From positions 124,001-188,000 of the forward strand of contig NZ_LR723670.1 of the NCBI RefSeq assembly GCF_902502825.2: 64,000 nt of DNA, read 5' to 3'. Each line of letters opens with the position of its first letter. Positions within the stretch are counted from its first letter, which is position 1. A program made the translations under genes and the position numbers. Origin of the DNA: Pseudorhizobium flavum. GTDB taxonomy: Bacteria; Pseudomonadota; Alphaproteobacteria; Rhizobiales; Rhizobiaceae. Below are positions 37,615-45,692 of the stretch, in pieces. The notes beneath the pieces are model-generated. The model searched no databases. It was not told where the DNA came from and saw only the letters and a list, made by a program, of their open reading frames with translations.

Positions 37615-38502
37615 ATGGATGCGATGACCTGGAAGACGTTGAAGCAGGACCTTGCGGAGCATGGCTATGTCGCCTCGAACGACCTCGCCATGGCGCTGCA
37701 TCTTGCCGTGACAATCGGCAAACCACTGCTGCTCGAAGGAGCGGCGGGCGTCGGCAAGACACAGCTCGCCAAGACCCTGGCCGAACTGTTCGACGCCCGC
37801 CTCATCCGCCTGCAATGCTACGAGGGCCTCGACGCGGCTGCCGCCATCTACGAATGGAACTACCAGCGCCAGCTCCTTTCGATCCGGGCCGCGACTGAAA
37901 GCGGTGGTGGTGCCGCCGACGACATCGAGGATCGGATATTCTCCGAGAAATACCTGCTCGCGCGGCCGCTTCTGGAAGCGATCCGTCAGGACAAGGCGCC
38001 GGTGCTGCTTCTCGACGAGGTCGATCGCGCCGACGAGGAATTCGAGGCCTATCTGCTGGAACTCCTTTCGGATTTCCAGGTGACGATCCCCGAACTCGGC
38101 ACCATCACCGCGAAGACGCGGCCCCATGTGATCCTGACCTCGAACGGCACGCGCGACCTGTCGGACGCCCTGCGCCGCCGCTGCCTCTATTCCTATGTCG
38201 ATTACCCCGACCGGGTGACCGAGCTTTCGATCCTCGCCGCCCGCCAGCCGGGCCTGGAGGCGCGGCTTTGCGAGCAGATCGTCGGCGTCGTTCAGGCGCT
38301 TCGCAAGGAGGATCTGGAGAAGAAGCCGGGCGTCGCTGAGATGCTGGACTGGGCGGCGGCGATCGCCGGCCTCGGCATCAACGACCTCGCCGACGATCCC
38401 GTCGAACTTCAGGCGACGCTCGTCTGCCTGCTGAAAACCCAGGCTGACCGCGCCGCCGTGCCGATCGAGGTGCAGCAGCGGCTTGTCGGAAAGGCGGCCT
38501 GA
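37615..38502 (+). CDS. coxD: CoxD, AAA+ MoxR-type ATPase for CO dehydrogenase maturation
   Basis: The 295-residue AAA+ protein has Walker A GAAGVGKTQ near residue 42, Walker B VLLLDEVDRAD near 135 and a sensor-type LTSNGTRDLSDALRRR near 175. CoxD is the membrane-associated ATPase needed to load sulphur and copper into the CoxL active site, working with the VWA protein CoxE. ATG 37615 gives the family length; ATG 37624 is an alternative. Its stop shares one base with the coxE start (TGATG). Confidence 0.9.
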   Translation: MDAMTWKTLKQDLAEHGYVASNDLAMALHLAVTIGKPLLLEGAAGVGKTQLAKTLAELFDARLIRLQCYEGLDAAAAIYEWNYQRQLLSIRAATESGGGAADDIEDRIFSEKYLLARPLLEAIRQDKAPVLLLDEVDRADEEFEAYLLELLSDFQVTIPELGTITAKTRPHVILTSNGTRDLSDALRRRCLYSYVDYPDRVTELSILAARQPGLEARLCEQIVGVVQALRKEDLEKKPGVAEMLDWAAAIAGLGINDLADDPVELQATLVCLLKTQADRAAVPIEVQQRLVGKAA

Positions 38503-39683
38503 TGCGCGCGACCCGCTTTCCCGAACGCCAGACGGTCCCCGAACGCATGGCGGGCTTCATGGCCCATCTGCGGCTGAACGGGCTCAATGCCGGCATGCCG
38601 GAGGGCGAGATGGCCCTTGCCGCGCTTCATGCCATCGATGCGACGGACCGCGACGAGGTGCGGCTTGCGCTGAAATCGGTCTGCGCCCGTGGCGCGGATG
38701 GCTTTCGCGCCTTTGACGAACTCTTCGACGCCTATTGGCTTGCCGATGGCAGGCGGCGCGAGCGGCCGGGGCGGGAACGCCAATTCGAGCGCCGGCCGCC
38801 GCGCCAGACCTCCAATATCCGCGAGATGATCGAAAGCCGCGCCAGCGGCGGCGTGCCGGATGTTCCAGACAATGGCAGCGAAGGCGAGAGCGAGGCCGGA
38901 GGGACCGGACGCCTGCTCGCCTCGCGCATCGAGGCCGTGCGCCGTGCCGACCTTCGCGGTCTCGTCACGCCGGACGAACTGGCCGAAGCCGAGGCCGTCG
39001 CCCGGCAGATTGCCCGTGCGCTGCGCGACCGGCGCTCGCGGCGGCGCAAGGCCGCGCGCCGCGGCGCCATGCTGGATCTCCGCCGCATCGCCCGCCGTTC
39101 GGTCGCCCATGGCGGCGATCCCGTCGAACTCCTGCGCCGGCGCCGGCCGGACCGGCCGGTGAACATCGTCGCGATCTGCGACGTGTCGGGCTCCATGAGC
39201 GTCTATGCGCGCATCTTCCTCGCCTTTCTGCAGGGGCTCGTCAGCGTCGACAGCCGCACCGACGCCTTCCTCCTGCACACGCGGCTCGTGCGGATATCCG
39301 ACGCGCTGCGCGACAATGATACCTTGAGGGCGGTGGAGCGGCTGTCGCTGATGGCCAACGGCTTTGGCGGCGGCACGAGGATCGGCGCCAACCTGAAGCA
39401 ATTCAACGATCAATATGCGCGCGGCATGGTGACGGGAAGAACCGTAGTGGTGATCCTCTCCGACGGCTACGACACGGATCCCGCGGATCAGATAGGCACC
39501 GAACTCGCCCGGCTGAGGCGGCGGGGCTGCAAGATCGTCTGGCTCAATCCGCTGAAGGGCTGGGGGGGTTACGAGCCGGTGGCGCGCGGCATGGCGGCGG
39601 CGCTGCCGCATCTCGATCTCTTCGCCGCGGCCAATACGCTTGATGCGCTTGCGGCGCTTGAACCGCATCTTCGAAAGGTGTGA
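38502..39683 (+). CDS. coxE: CoxE, VWA domain protein
   Basis: The 393-residue protein has a variable, Arg-rich N-terminal half and a C-terminal von Willebrand A domain. The metal-ion-dependent adhesion motif reads CDVSGSMS (DxSxS) near residue 227, followed by GGGTRIG and VVVILSDGYD. CoxE-type proteins partner MoxR ATPases such as CoxD in metal-centre assembly. Start overlaps the coxD stop by one base. Confidence 0.9.
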   Translation: MRATRFPERQTVPERMAGFMAHLRLNGLNAGMPEGEMALAALHAIDATDRDEVRLALKSVCARGADGFRAFDELFDAYWLADGRRRERPGRERQFERRPPRQTSNIREMIESRASGGVPDVPDNGSEGESEAGGTGRLLASRIEAVRRADLRGLVTPDELAEAEAVARQIARALRDRRSRRRKAARRGAMLDLRRIARRSVAHGGDPVELLRRRRPDRPVNIVAICDVSGSMSVYARIFLAFLQGLVSVDSRTDAFLLHTRLVRISDALRDNDTLRAVERLSLMANGFGGGTRIGANLKQFNDQYARGMVTGRTVVVILSDGYDTDPADQIGTELARLRRRGCKIVWLNPLKGWGGYEPVARGMAAALPHLDLFAAANTLDALAALEPHLRKV

Positions 39684-39698
39684 GCGGAGGAGGCTCGC

Positions 39699-40739
39699 AT
39701 GATGAGGAAACCGAAAATCGACGAGATCGCACAGGCGCTGAAACGCGCCGGAACGCCCTTCGTCATGGCGACGGTCGTGCGCACCGTCGCGGCGACGGCG
39801 GCGAAGGCCGGTGCCAAGGCCGTGATCGTCGAGGACGGCACGATTGCCGAGGGCTGGATCGGCGGCGGCTGCGCGCGCGGCGCGGTGCTGCGGGCGGCAA
39901 GGGACGCGATCGCCGATGGCGAGCCGCGCCTCATCTCCGTCCAGCCGGAGGACCTGCTGTCCGAACTCGGCGTGGCGCCGGGCGAAGTCCGAGACGGCAT
40001 CCGCTTTGCCCGCAACATGTGCCCGTCCAAGGGAACCATGGACGTGTTCATCGAGCCGGTGCTGCCGGTGCCGCATCTCTACGTTCTGGGCGCAAGCCCC
40101 GTGGGCGTCGCGCTCGCCGATCTCGCCCGCCGCTTCGGTTTCCATACCGTCGCCTGCGCGCCGGCGCCTGATCAGCCGGCCTTTGCCGAGGTCGACGATC
40201 GGATCGAGGGCTATCTTCTGCCGGCCGATACGCCGGGAGAGCGTTATCTGGTGGTGGCGACGCAGGGCCGGGGCGACGAGGCGGCGTTGCGCGCCGCCCT
40301 GGGCTCGCCGGCGGCCCATGTCGCCTTCGTCGGTAGCCGCGCCAAGGCTGCCTCGCTCAAGGCGGAACTGCGCTCGACCGGGGTGGCTGAGGAGGATCTG
40401 GAGCGCGTGAAGGCGCCCGCGGGCCTGGACATTGGCGCGGTGACGCCGGAGGAAATTGCGCTCTCGATCGTCGCCGAGCTGGTGGAGGTGCGGCGTCGCG
40501 GCCAGCTGCGGGTGATGCGCGAAGGCCCGGTCGAAAAAGAACGGCTTGGCGCGGGGCCGGAAAAGGACGATGCTCCGGAGGCTGGTCCGGCTGATGCTGC
40601 AGCCAGACCGGGCCTGTTGAGGAGGGCAGGAGATCGTCTTCGCGAGAAGATGTTCTCGACTATGCCGGCCGAAGAACAGCGGCAGGAGGAGACATCTGAT
40701 CTCTCTCTGCTTCTGCATCGTCGGTTTTGTTGCATGTAA
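39699..40739 (+). CDS. coxF: CoxF, XdhC/CoxI family maturation protein
   Basis: The 346-residue protein has the two-part XdhC organisation: an N-terminal XdhC_CoxI domain (residues about 10-80, with GWIGGGCARG) and a Rossmann-like domain (residues about 125-265, LYVLGASPVGVALADLARRFGF, then AFVGSRAKAASL). XdhC proteins bind Mo-cofactor and promote its sulphuration and insertion. A GGAGGAGG run lies just before the ATG. The last 60 residues, charged and ending in RRFCCM, go beyond the conserved domain and have no recognisable match. Confidence 0.87.
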   Translation: MMRKPKIDEIAQALKRAGTPFVMATVVRTVAATAAKAGAKAVIVEDGTIAEGWIGGGCARGAVLRAARDAIADGEPRLISVQPEDLLSELGVAPGEVRDGIRFARNMCPSKGTMDVFIEPVLPVPHLYVLGASPVGVALADLARRFGFHTVACAPAPDQPAFAEVDDRIEGYLLPADTPGERYLVVATQGRGDEAALRAALGSPAAHVAFVGSRAKAASLKAELRSTGVAEEDLERVKAPAGLDIGAVTPEEIALSIVAELVEVRRRGQLRVMREGPVEKERLGAGPEKDDAPEAGPADAAARPGLLRRAGDRLREKMFSTMPAEEQRQEETSDLSLLLHRRFCCM

Positions 40740-40752
40740 GGGTGGAGACAAG

Positions 40753-41208
40753 ATGGAACTGAAAGACGAAATCCGCATCGAGGCGCCGAAGCACGAGGTC
40801 TATGCCGCGCTCAACGATCCCGAGGTGCTGAAGGCTTCGATCCCGGGCTGCCAGGAACTTGAAAAGGTGTCCGACAACGAGCTTGAGGCGAAGGTGACGT
40901 TGAAGGTCGGTCCCGTGAAGGCGACCTTCGGCGGAAAGGTGACGCTCGATACCGCCGGGGCACCGGATCGTTTTTCCCTCTCCGGCGAGGGAAGCGGCGG
41001 CGTCGCCGGCTTCGCCAAGGGCGGCGCGGATGTCGAACTGGAGGCGGACGGTGACGCGACCATCCTGCGCTATGCGGCCAAGGCCGATGTCGGCGGCAAG
41101 CTAGCCATGCTCGGCAGCCGGCTGATCGCCAGCACGGCTCAGAAGCTCGCGGGCCAGTTCTTCGAGAACTTTTCCGAAAAGGTCGCGCCGAAGCAGGAAG
41201 TCAGCTGA
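40753..41208 (+). CDS. coxG: CoxG, SRPBCC-family protein
   Basis: The 151-residue protein is a START-like (SRPBCC) CoxG: it begins with the family pattern ELKDEIRIEAPKHEVYAALN, then IPGCQELE and GPVKATFGGKV. CoxG has been proposed to anchor CO dehydrogenase to the membrane and to carry quinone to CoxM. It lies 13 bases after coxF and is the last cox gene in the window; coxB, coxH, coxI and coxK homologues are not present. Confidence 0.92.
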   Translation: MELKDEIRIEAPKHEVYAALNDPEVLKASIPGCQELEKVSDNELEAKVTLKVGPVKATFGGKVTLDTAGAPDRFSLSGEGSGGVAGFAKGGADVELEADGDATILRYAAKADVGGKLAMLGSRLIASTAQKLAGQFFENFSEKVAPKQEVS

Positions 41209-41225
41209 ACGTTGGACTCTCTCGC

Positions 41226-41266
41226 GGCCAGCCTGAGGAACTGTCGCGGTAGTCCTCGCGCTGGCC
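41226..41266 (+). terminator. Imperfect hairpin after coxG
   Basis: GGCCAGC (41226-41232) pairs with GCTGGCC (41260-41266), and GAGG (41235-41238) with CCTC (41254-41257) inside it, with a 15-base loop. It starts 17 bases after the coxG stop. No T-run follows. It probably marks the end of the cox transcript. Confidence 0.45.
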
Positions 41267-41409
41267 TACGAAGTCGCAGTCTTGGAAGGCGCCGCGGATC
41301 GAAACTCCCGCCGTTCCAGCCGATCAGTGCTAAAGGCTGAGATGCAGCTTAGCGGCAGGGCCACGCGGGACGTGACCAAGCTGAATGGGATCAGTTATCT
41401 AGTGGGAAA

Positions 41410-41430
41410 TGGTGCCCAGAAGAGGACTCG
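41410..41430 (-). other. tRNA 3'-end-like fragment (candidate attachment site)
   Basis: Read on the minus strand, the 21 bases end in ...CTTCTGGGCACCA and include CGAGTCC, matching the T-arm and acceptor 3' half of a tRNA with a genomically encoded CCA. The matching 5' acceptor strand (GCCCAGA) is not found upstream, so this is not a whole tRNA. Such fragments are left by integrases that target tRNA genes. It lies in the gene-poor gap 41209-41697, where I see nothing else beyond the hairpin at 41226-41266. Confidence 0.4.
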
Positions 41431-41697
41431 CTCCTCAGGAGAGGTTGCATCCGTAACCCTCTGAATTTGCACGATGAAGTCCGAACTGCTATCGACTCGA
41501 CTATCACAGAGACTGTCACATATGCAAGAGGTTGCAGGCCCTTGCGCTCTACATCTTCAGAACGGTCAAAAGAGCTTGTACCGACCTTATGGCACGCCCG
41601 ACCGCCTCAGGTTTCCGGCAGCCGGAGGAGTTCGCACCCAAGTTCGCATCAACCAGCTGAGTTTGCCCGGGTACAGACGCGCGCCAAACCGACGCTG

Positions 41698-43527
41698 TCA
41701 CGATAGAGGGTGCAGCAATTTGGTTGCAGCACTTCGATCGACGGCTGGAGAATAAAGATATCCCTGACCGAGCTTGCAGCCTAGCTGGAGCAGCCGATCG
41801 GCTTGAGACTGCGCTTCGATCCCCTCTGCCACCACCCTCAGTCCGAGATTGTTGGCAATTCCAAGCAGGCCTTCGACGATGATGAGGCCAGCATCTCCTG
41901 GGACCAGACGATCGGTGAAGGATTTATCTATCTTGATGATGTCCACCGGAAACGTCAGCAGGTGTGTGAGGGACGCGTAGCCTGTCCCGAAATCGTCAAG
42001 CGCCACCCGCAATCCCACCTGACGAAGCGCATCGATTTCCGCAGCAATGCGATGATCACGCTGACCCAGATAGACAGATTCCGTCACTTCCAGGATGAGG
42101 TGATGTAGCGGAACACCAACTCTGGCAAAAATGCCAGTAAGCCTTTGGTGCAGCCCACCAGCTTGAAGATCTACCGCTGAGAGATTCACGCCCACGTGCT
42201 GAACCGGGAGGCCGTTATCAAGTCAGCCGCGGATATCGTGAGCCACGCGCAGAAGCATTTGATAGGTCAGATCAGCAGCGATATGGGCATCCTTCGTCGC
42301 CTCATGGAAGTTTGCAGCAGCAATGATTTCACCGGAGGGAGATCTCATGCGGCAAAGGGCTTCAAAGCCGACAATGTGCCCGGTATCGAGGCGAACGATT
42401 GGCTGATAGAAGGCATCCAGTCGATCCTCAGCCAACGCCAAGCGGACATCCCTTATGGCGCGGAACCGCTTCGTTTGGACCGTCCCAAGCTCGGGCGTGT
42501 ACTGTACATACTGGCCGCGACTGCGCTCTTTGGCATGGTAGAGTGCCACATCCGCCTGTCGGCGGACACCCTCCAAATCGTTGCCAGCCTTGGCGAGTGC
42601 TCCGCCGATGGTCACTGATGGATGAATCACATGGCCGTCGCACCAGGAAGGAGCGGTGATGGCTGAAAGGATAGCATCCGCTAGGGCCTTGAGATGCCCC
42701 GCAGCACCGCCCTCCACGATGATAGCGAACTCGCCGCCGCTGAGCCGAAAAGTCCGTCCCCTAGCTGCTGCAGCCGCTATGCGCTCCGCCACTACCTTGA
42801 TCAAAGCGTCGCCTGCGGCGTGGCCGAATATGTCGTTGGCCGACTTGAGGTTGTCGATGTCTGCGAGCAACAAGGCGCAAGGCTGCGACGGCCCACCCGC
42901 TCCTTCTTCCACGAACTGATTAAATCGGACCCGGTTCGGCAGACCCGTCAAGGCATCAGCGTGGATCAGGCGCTCGCGTTCCAGAACCCGTTCATTCCTG
43001 TCGATCGCAATCGAGCACAAATGGACGCAAGCCTCGACGGTCTTCTGCTCGCGCACGCTGGGGCCGCGGTGCTCACGATAATAAAAGGCGAAGGTGCCAA
43101 TCACTCCAGCCGCGTTCCTGATTGGTGTTGACCAACATGCCTTGAAGCCGAGCGGGAGTGCCAAGTGCTTGAAATTCTCCCACAAGGGATCGGTCTCAAT
43201 GTCCGTGACGATCACTGGTTCTCCGCGATAGGCAGCGGTACCGCATGAGCCCGCAAAAGCTCCGGCCTCAAGATCCTCAAGCGCTGCGGAGTAATGCGAG
43301 GGCAGAGATGGAGCAGCAAGAGGATGGAGATGGGATCCGTCGTAGGTCAAAACAGAGGCTGAGATTCCAGGGATTACTGCCTCTACGTTGCTACAGAGTT
43401 GTTCGACAGTGATTGCCAATGGTTCACCCCTGGCAATCATTTCGAGAATGGTGTTCTGCAACTCAAGGATCATTCGATGGCTTCCCGTTGAACCAACAGC
43501 CTCTATCACCCTTCGTTCCATCGACAA
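41698..43527 (-). pseudogene. GAF-GGDEF-EAL protein gene interrupted by an in-frame TGA
   Basis: One reading frame runs from ATG 43527 to the stop at 41698, broken only by TGA at 42223-42225. The first part encodes a GAF domain (residues about 25-170), a degenerate GGDEF domain whose motif reads SGGEF, and the start of an EAL domain (FEALCRM). After the TGA the same frame continues as D-N-G-L-P-V-Q-H-V then VNLSA, LEVTES, DDFGTG, IKIDKSF and VVAEGIE, all EAL motifs. The context suggests a Trp codon changed to TGA. If read through it would be a c-di-GMP phosphodiesterase; as it stands the EAL domain is cut. Confidence 0.85.
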
Positions 43528-43682
43528 CGGCTTTATTAGAAATGCGGCACATAATGACGATCGCTGAGATGCGCCGCAACGCTCTCTCGACCTGCGGGTG
43601 GGCTGGAGGGTCCGACTGAGGGCCTGCCGACTTTGTGCGGCCGCTGAATTAAGCGCTTCGACGGGTCAGCGATGACCGACAT

Positions 43683-44972
43683 TCATCCAGAAGAGGGCGC
43701 ACCCGATGACCGTTGGAAAAATGTCACCCGATTGCGGCCGCCTTGCTTCGCTCGATAGAGCGCCTCGTCCGCTTGCCGCTGAAGCACGTCTGCGGTTATC
43801 GACGGATCGTCTTGCGAGGTGACTGAGACCCCAATACTGACGGTGACGTATTCGTTGGTGGTGGATTTAGGATTGGGCAGGGACGCGGCTTCGACTCGAC
43901 TGCGGATCTGTTCCGCAACGACGCAAGCCTCCTGTTCATCCGCATCACGAAGCAGGACCAGGAACTCTTCGCCGCCATAGCGAGCGACCTGATCGCGATC
44001 GTCGCGGAGGCTGCTCTGGATGATGCCGGCGACTTTCACAAGGCAGCGATCGCCTTCGGCATGACCGAGGCTGTCGTTGAGTTGCTTGAAGTGATCAACA
44101 TCGCACATCAGGACGGCATTTCCTCGTGTCTGCTCGCCTTCGCCAGTCCACACGCGATCGAGCGTCTCAATCATGCAGCGGCGGTTGGCGATACCTGTGA
44201 GGGGGTCGGTACGAGCTAGCAGTTCCAGTCGGGTGTTCGCATCCGTCAGTTCGTCAAGGCGCTTCCGATCGCGAAGCACAAGGAGGAAGGTCTTGTGCGC
44301 AAGGATGTTTGCCGTATGACGGGCAGCAACAGTTGCAATGACGCCGGTGGCGAAGAAGAGTGCGCCAGCCAGTGCGCTCCCCCTTGCTATCGCGGGATTG
44401 TTCAGCTGGAATGCTAAATAGAGCCCCAGCGCTGAGGCCGCAATGCCAACGGTCCAGGAGAAGGGAATTGGGAAGATGATGATGGCGGTCACTGCAACGA
44501 ACAACATGATTGTCAGGTGACGCTCATAGAATTCCCCTCCAGCCGAGACCCCGACCAAGGCGACCGACAGCAGGATCAGAAAGACGCCGAGAAGGATGGC
44601 GACGCCTTGCATCCATATGGGGTGGGGTCTCCGGAAGATAAATTCGGCGGCTAGGGCTGCGGGGATGAGAATAGACGCGGGAGCGAGCATGAGCCGGACG
44701 GGCTCAGCCGGAAGCAGAACCGCATTGACAGCCAGGGTCAAGAGATCCAGCACCACCACCCAAATCATCCAAGCCCGAACGAGCTTCGACATTTGCGGCC
44801 ATGAACGCTCCCGGAAGTGCTGCATTAGCTCCGGGCTTAGCCGAATGTCTCGGGTTCTTCCGGCGAGGAGGCGTTCGATCTCCTTGCTGGTTGCGGGCGA
44901 CAATCCTTGGAAGTTCGGCAGTGGCCGCGCACTCGCTCCGCGTGACGAGCTGGAGATTGGATTCGAGGTCAT
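43683..44972 (-). CDS. Membrane-bound diguanylate cyclase (GGDEF)
   Basis: The 429-residue protein has a short N-terminal cytoplasmic part, five or six membrane helices (residues about 65-225), a coiled-coil-like linker (RKRLDELTDANTRLELLARTD split over 235-255) and a GGDEF domain. The active site is RYGGEEF, so synthesis of c-di-GMP is expected. The usual RxxD inhibitory site five residues before it is absent (DDRD instead), implying no classical product inhibition. It lies between the broken EAL gene and the cellulose locus and is probably transcribed alone. Confidence 0.9.
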   Translation of the reverse strand: MTSNPISSSSRGASARPLPNFQGLSPATSKEIERLLAGRTRDIRLSPELMQHFRERSWPQMSKLVRAWMIWVVVLDLLTLAVNAVLLPAEPVRLMLAPASILIPAALAAEFIFRRPHPIWMQGVAILLGVFLILLSVALVGVSAGGEFYERHLTIMLFVAVTAIIIFPIPFSWTVGIAASALGLYLAFQLNNPAIARGSALAGALFFATGVIATVAARHTANILAHKTFLLVLRDRKRLDELTDANTRLELLARTDPLTGIANRRCMIETLDRVWTGEGEQTRGNAVLMCDVDHFKQLNDSLGHAEGDRCLVKVAGIIQSSLRDDRDQVARYGGEEFLVLLRDADEQEACVVAEQIRSRVEAASLPNPKSTTNEYVTVSIGVSVTSQDDPSITADVLQRQADEALYRAKQGGRNRVTFFQRSSGAPSSG

Positions 44973-45063
44973 CCCTCCGATCTAGAGGCTTCTAACCGTA
45001 CGGCAAGAATGGGTGAATGGGCGGGCCTATGGGAGCGGCTTGTGCTCCTTGGATTTCGCAGCT

Positions 45064-45300
45064 CGATTAAAACACACGAAGCAGCAGGCGATCGAACTGC
45101 TCGATGCCGTGGATCATCCGGCCGTCCAGCCGATGCTCGACACGTTCCACATGCACATGGAAGAAGCCTCCATTGCGGAGGCGATCCAGCTGGGCGAAAC
45201 GCGCGTCGTCCACTTCCGGGCCAACGAGAACTATTATGGCTTTCCCGATACCGGCGCGAGCGCCCAATTCATCAAGTCCCACATCCTGCTTACGGAATAT
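45064..45300 (+). pseudogene. Remnant of a sugar epimerase/isomerase (TIM-barrel) gene
   Basis: The translated stretch A-I-E-L-L-D-A-V-D-H-P-A-V, then MLDTFHMHMEEASI and VVHFRANENYYGFPDTG, matches the C-terminal half of xylose-isomerase-like sugar epimerases: LDTFHMNIEE, and HFHANENHRGFPGTG. Metal ligands of this fold are partly kept (Asp and His of LDTFH). The N-terminal part is missing and the sequence loses similarity after about 45280. It is a decayed fragment without a credible start. Confidence 0.6.
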
Positions 45301-45311
45301 CGTCGATATCC

Positions 45312-45400
45312 CTGAAGATCGGTTGGATTGGCTGCGGCGTCCACGCTCCGCAGATACTGCTTCCGCAGCTCGTTCGCCACGCTTGGGAACTGAAGCTTGG
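45312..45400 (+). pseudogene. Remnant of a Gfo/Idh/MocA oxidoreductase N-terminus
   Basis: LKIGWIGCGVHAPQILLPQL followed by V-R-H-A is the NAD-binding start of a Gfo/Idh/MocA dehydrogenase (consensus IGIIGCGxHA...LLPxL). The reading frame loses the family pattern after about 45395 and stops at 45440. It directly follows the epimerase remnant in the order seen in sugar-catabolic operons. The rest, to 45591, shows no gene. Confidence 0.5.
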
Positions 45401-45591
45401 GCGCGGAGCATGCACGCGACGCCCGTCGTGCACGACATGAGCGCTCCGATCCTTCTTCATCCATCGCCCCCGACTGAGCAGGCTGTGAGGGCCACCCCCG
45501 CACAGATTATGGAGCACGGCATTCCGCCGACATTGCGCTCCGGCGATAAGATCCCGTTGAGAAACACGAAGCTTCCATGTGGGATCCCTCC

Positions 45592-45606
45592 TTAACCATT
45601 GATTAA
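45592..45606. promoter_or_regulatory. CtrA-type box TTAA-N7-TTAA upstream of bcsN
   Basis: TTAACCATTGATTAA at 45592-45606 fits the CtrA consensus exactly, with the full TTAACCAT half-site, 86 bases before the bcsN start. It is the only exact TTAA-N7-TTAA I found in the intergenic regions I inspected. It suggests cell-cycle control of cellulose genes. Confidence 0.55.
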
Positions 45607-45692
45607 TCCTAGCTGGTGCTAATACGCCTTACAGGCGGGTTCGCGTATTGATTTGCCACGTCTTTTCCCAACCTTGACGAAAGGACGTTGTC

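Noticed and set aside
38409..40778. A 789-codon open frame opposite coxE and coxF
   Set aside because: Antisense shadow; it spans several real genes with coupled starts.
41400..41500. A complete tRNA gene on the minus strand
   Set aside because: Only the 3' half-like end is present; no matching 5' acceptor strand, D-arm or anticodon arm could be laid out.
42195..42225. Frameshift in the GGDEF-EAL gene
   Set aside because: The two halves are in the same frame; the break is an in-frame TGA, so it is recorded as a nonsense codon.
45009..45440. A single intact gene between the diguanylate cyclase and bcsN
   Set aside because: The frame joins unrelated pieces; recognisable family sequence is limited to short parts in two frames, so they are listed as remnants.
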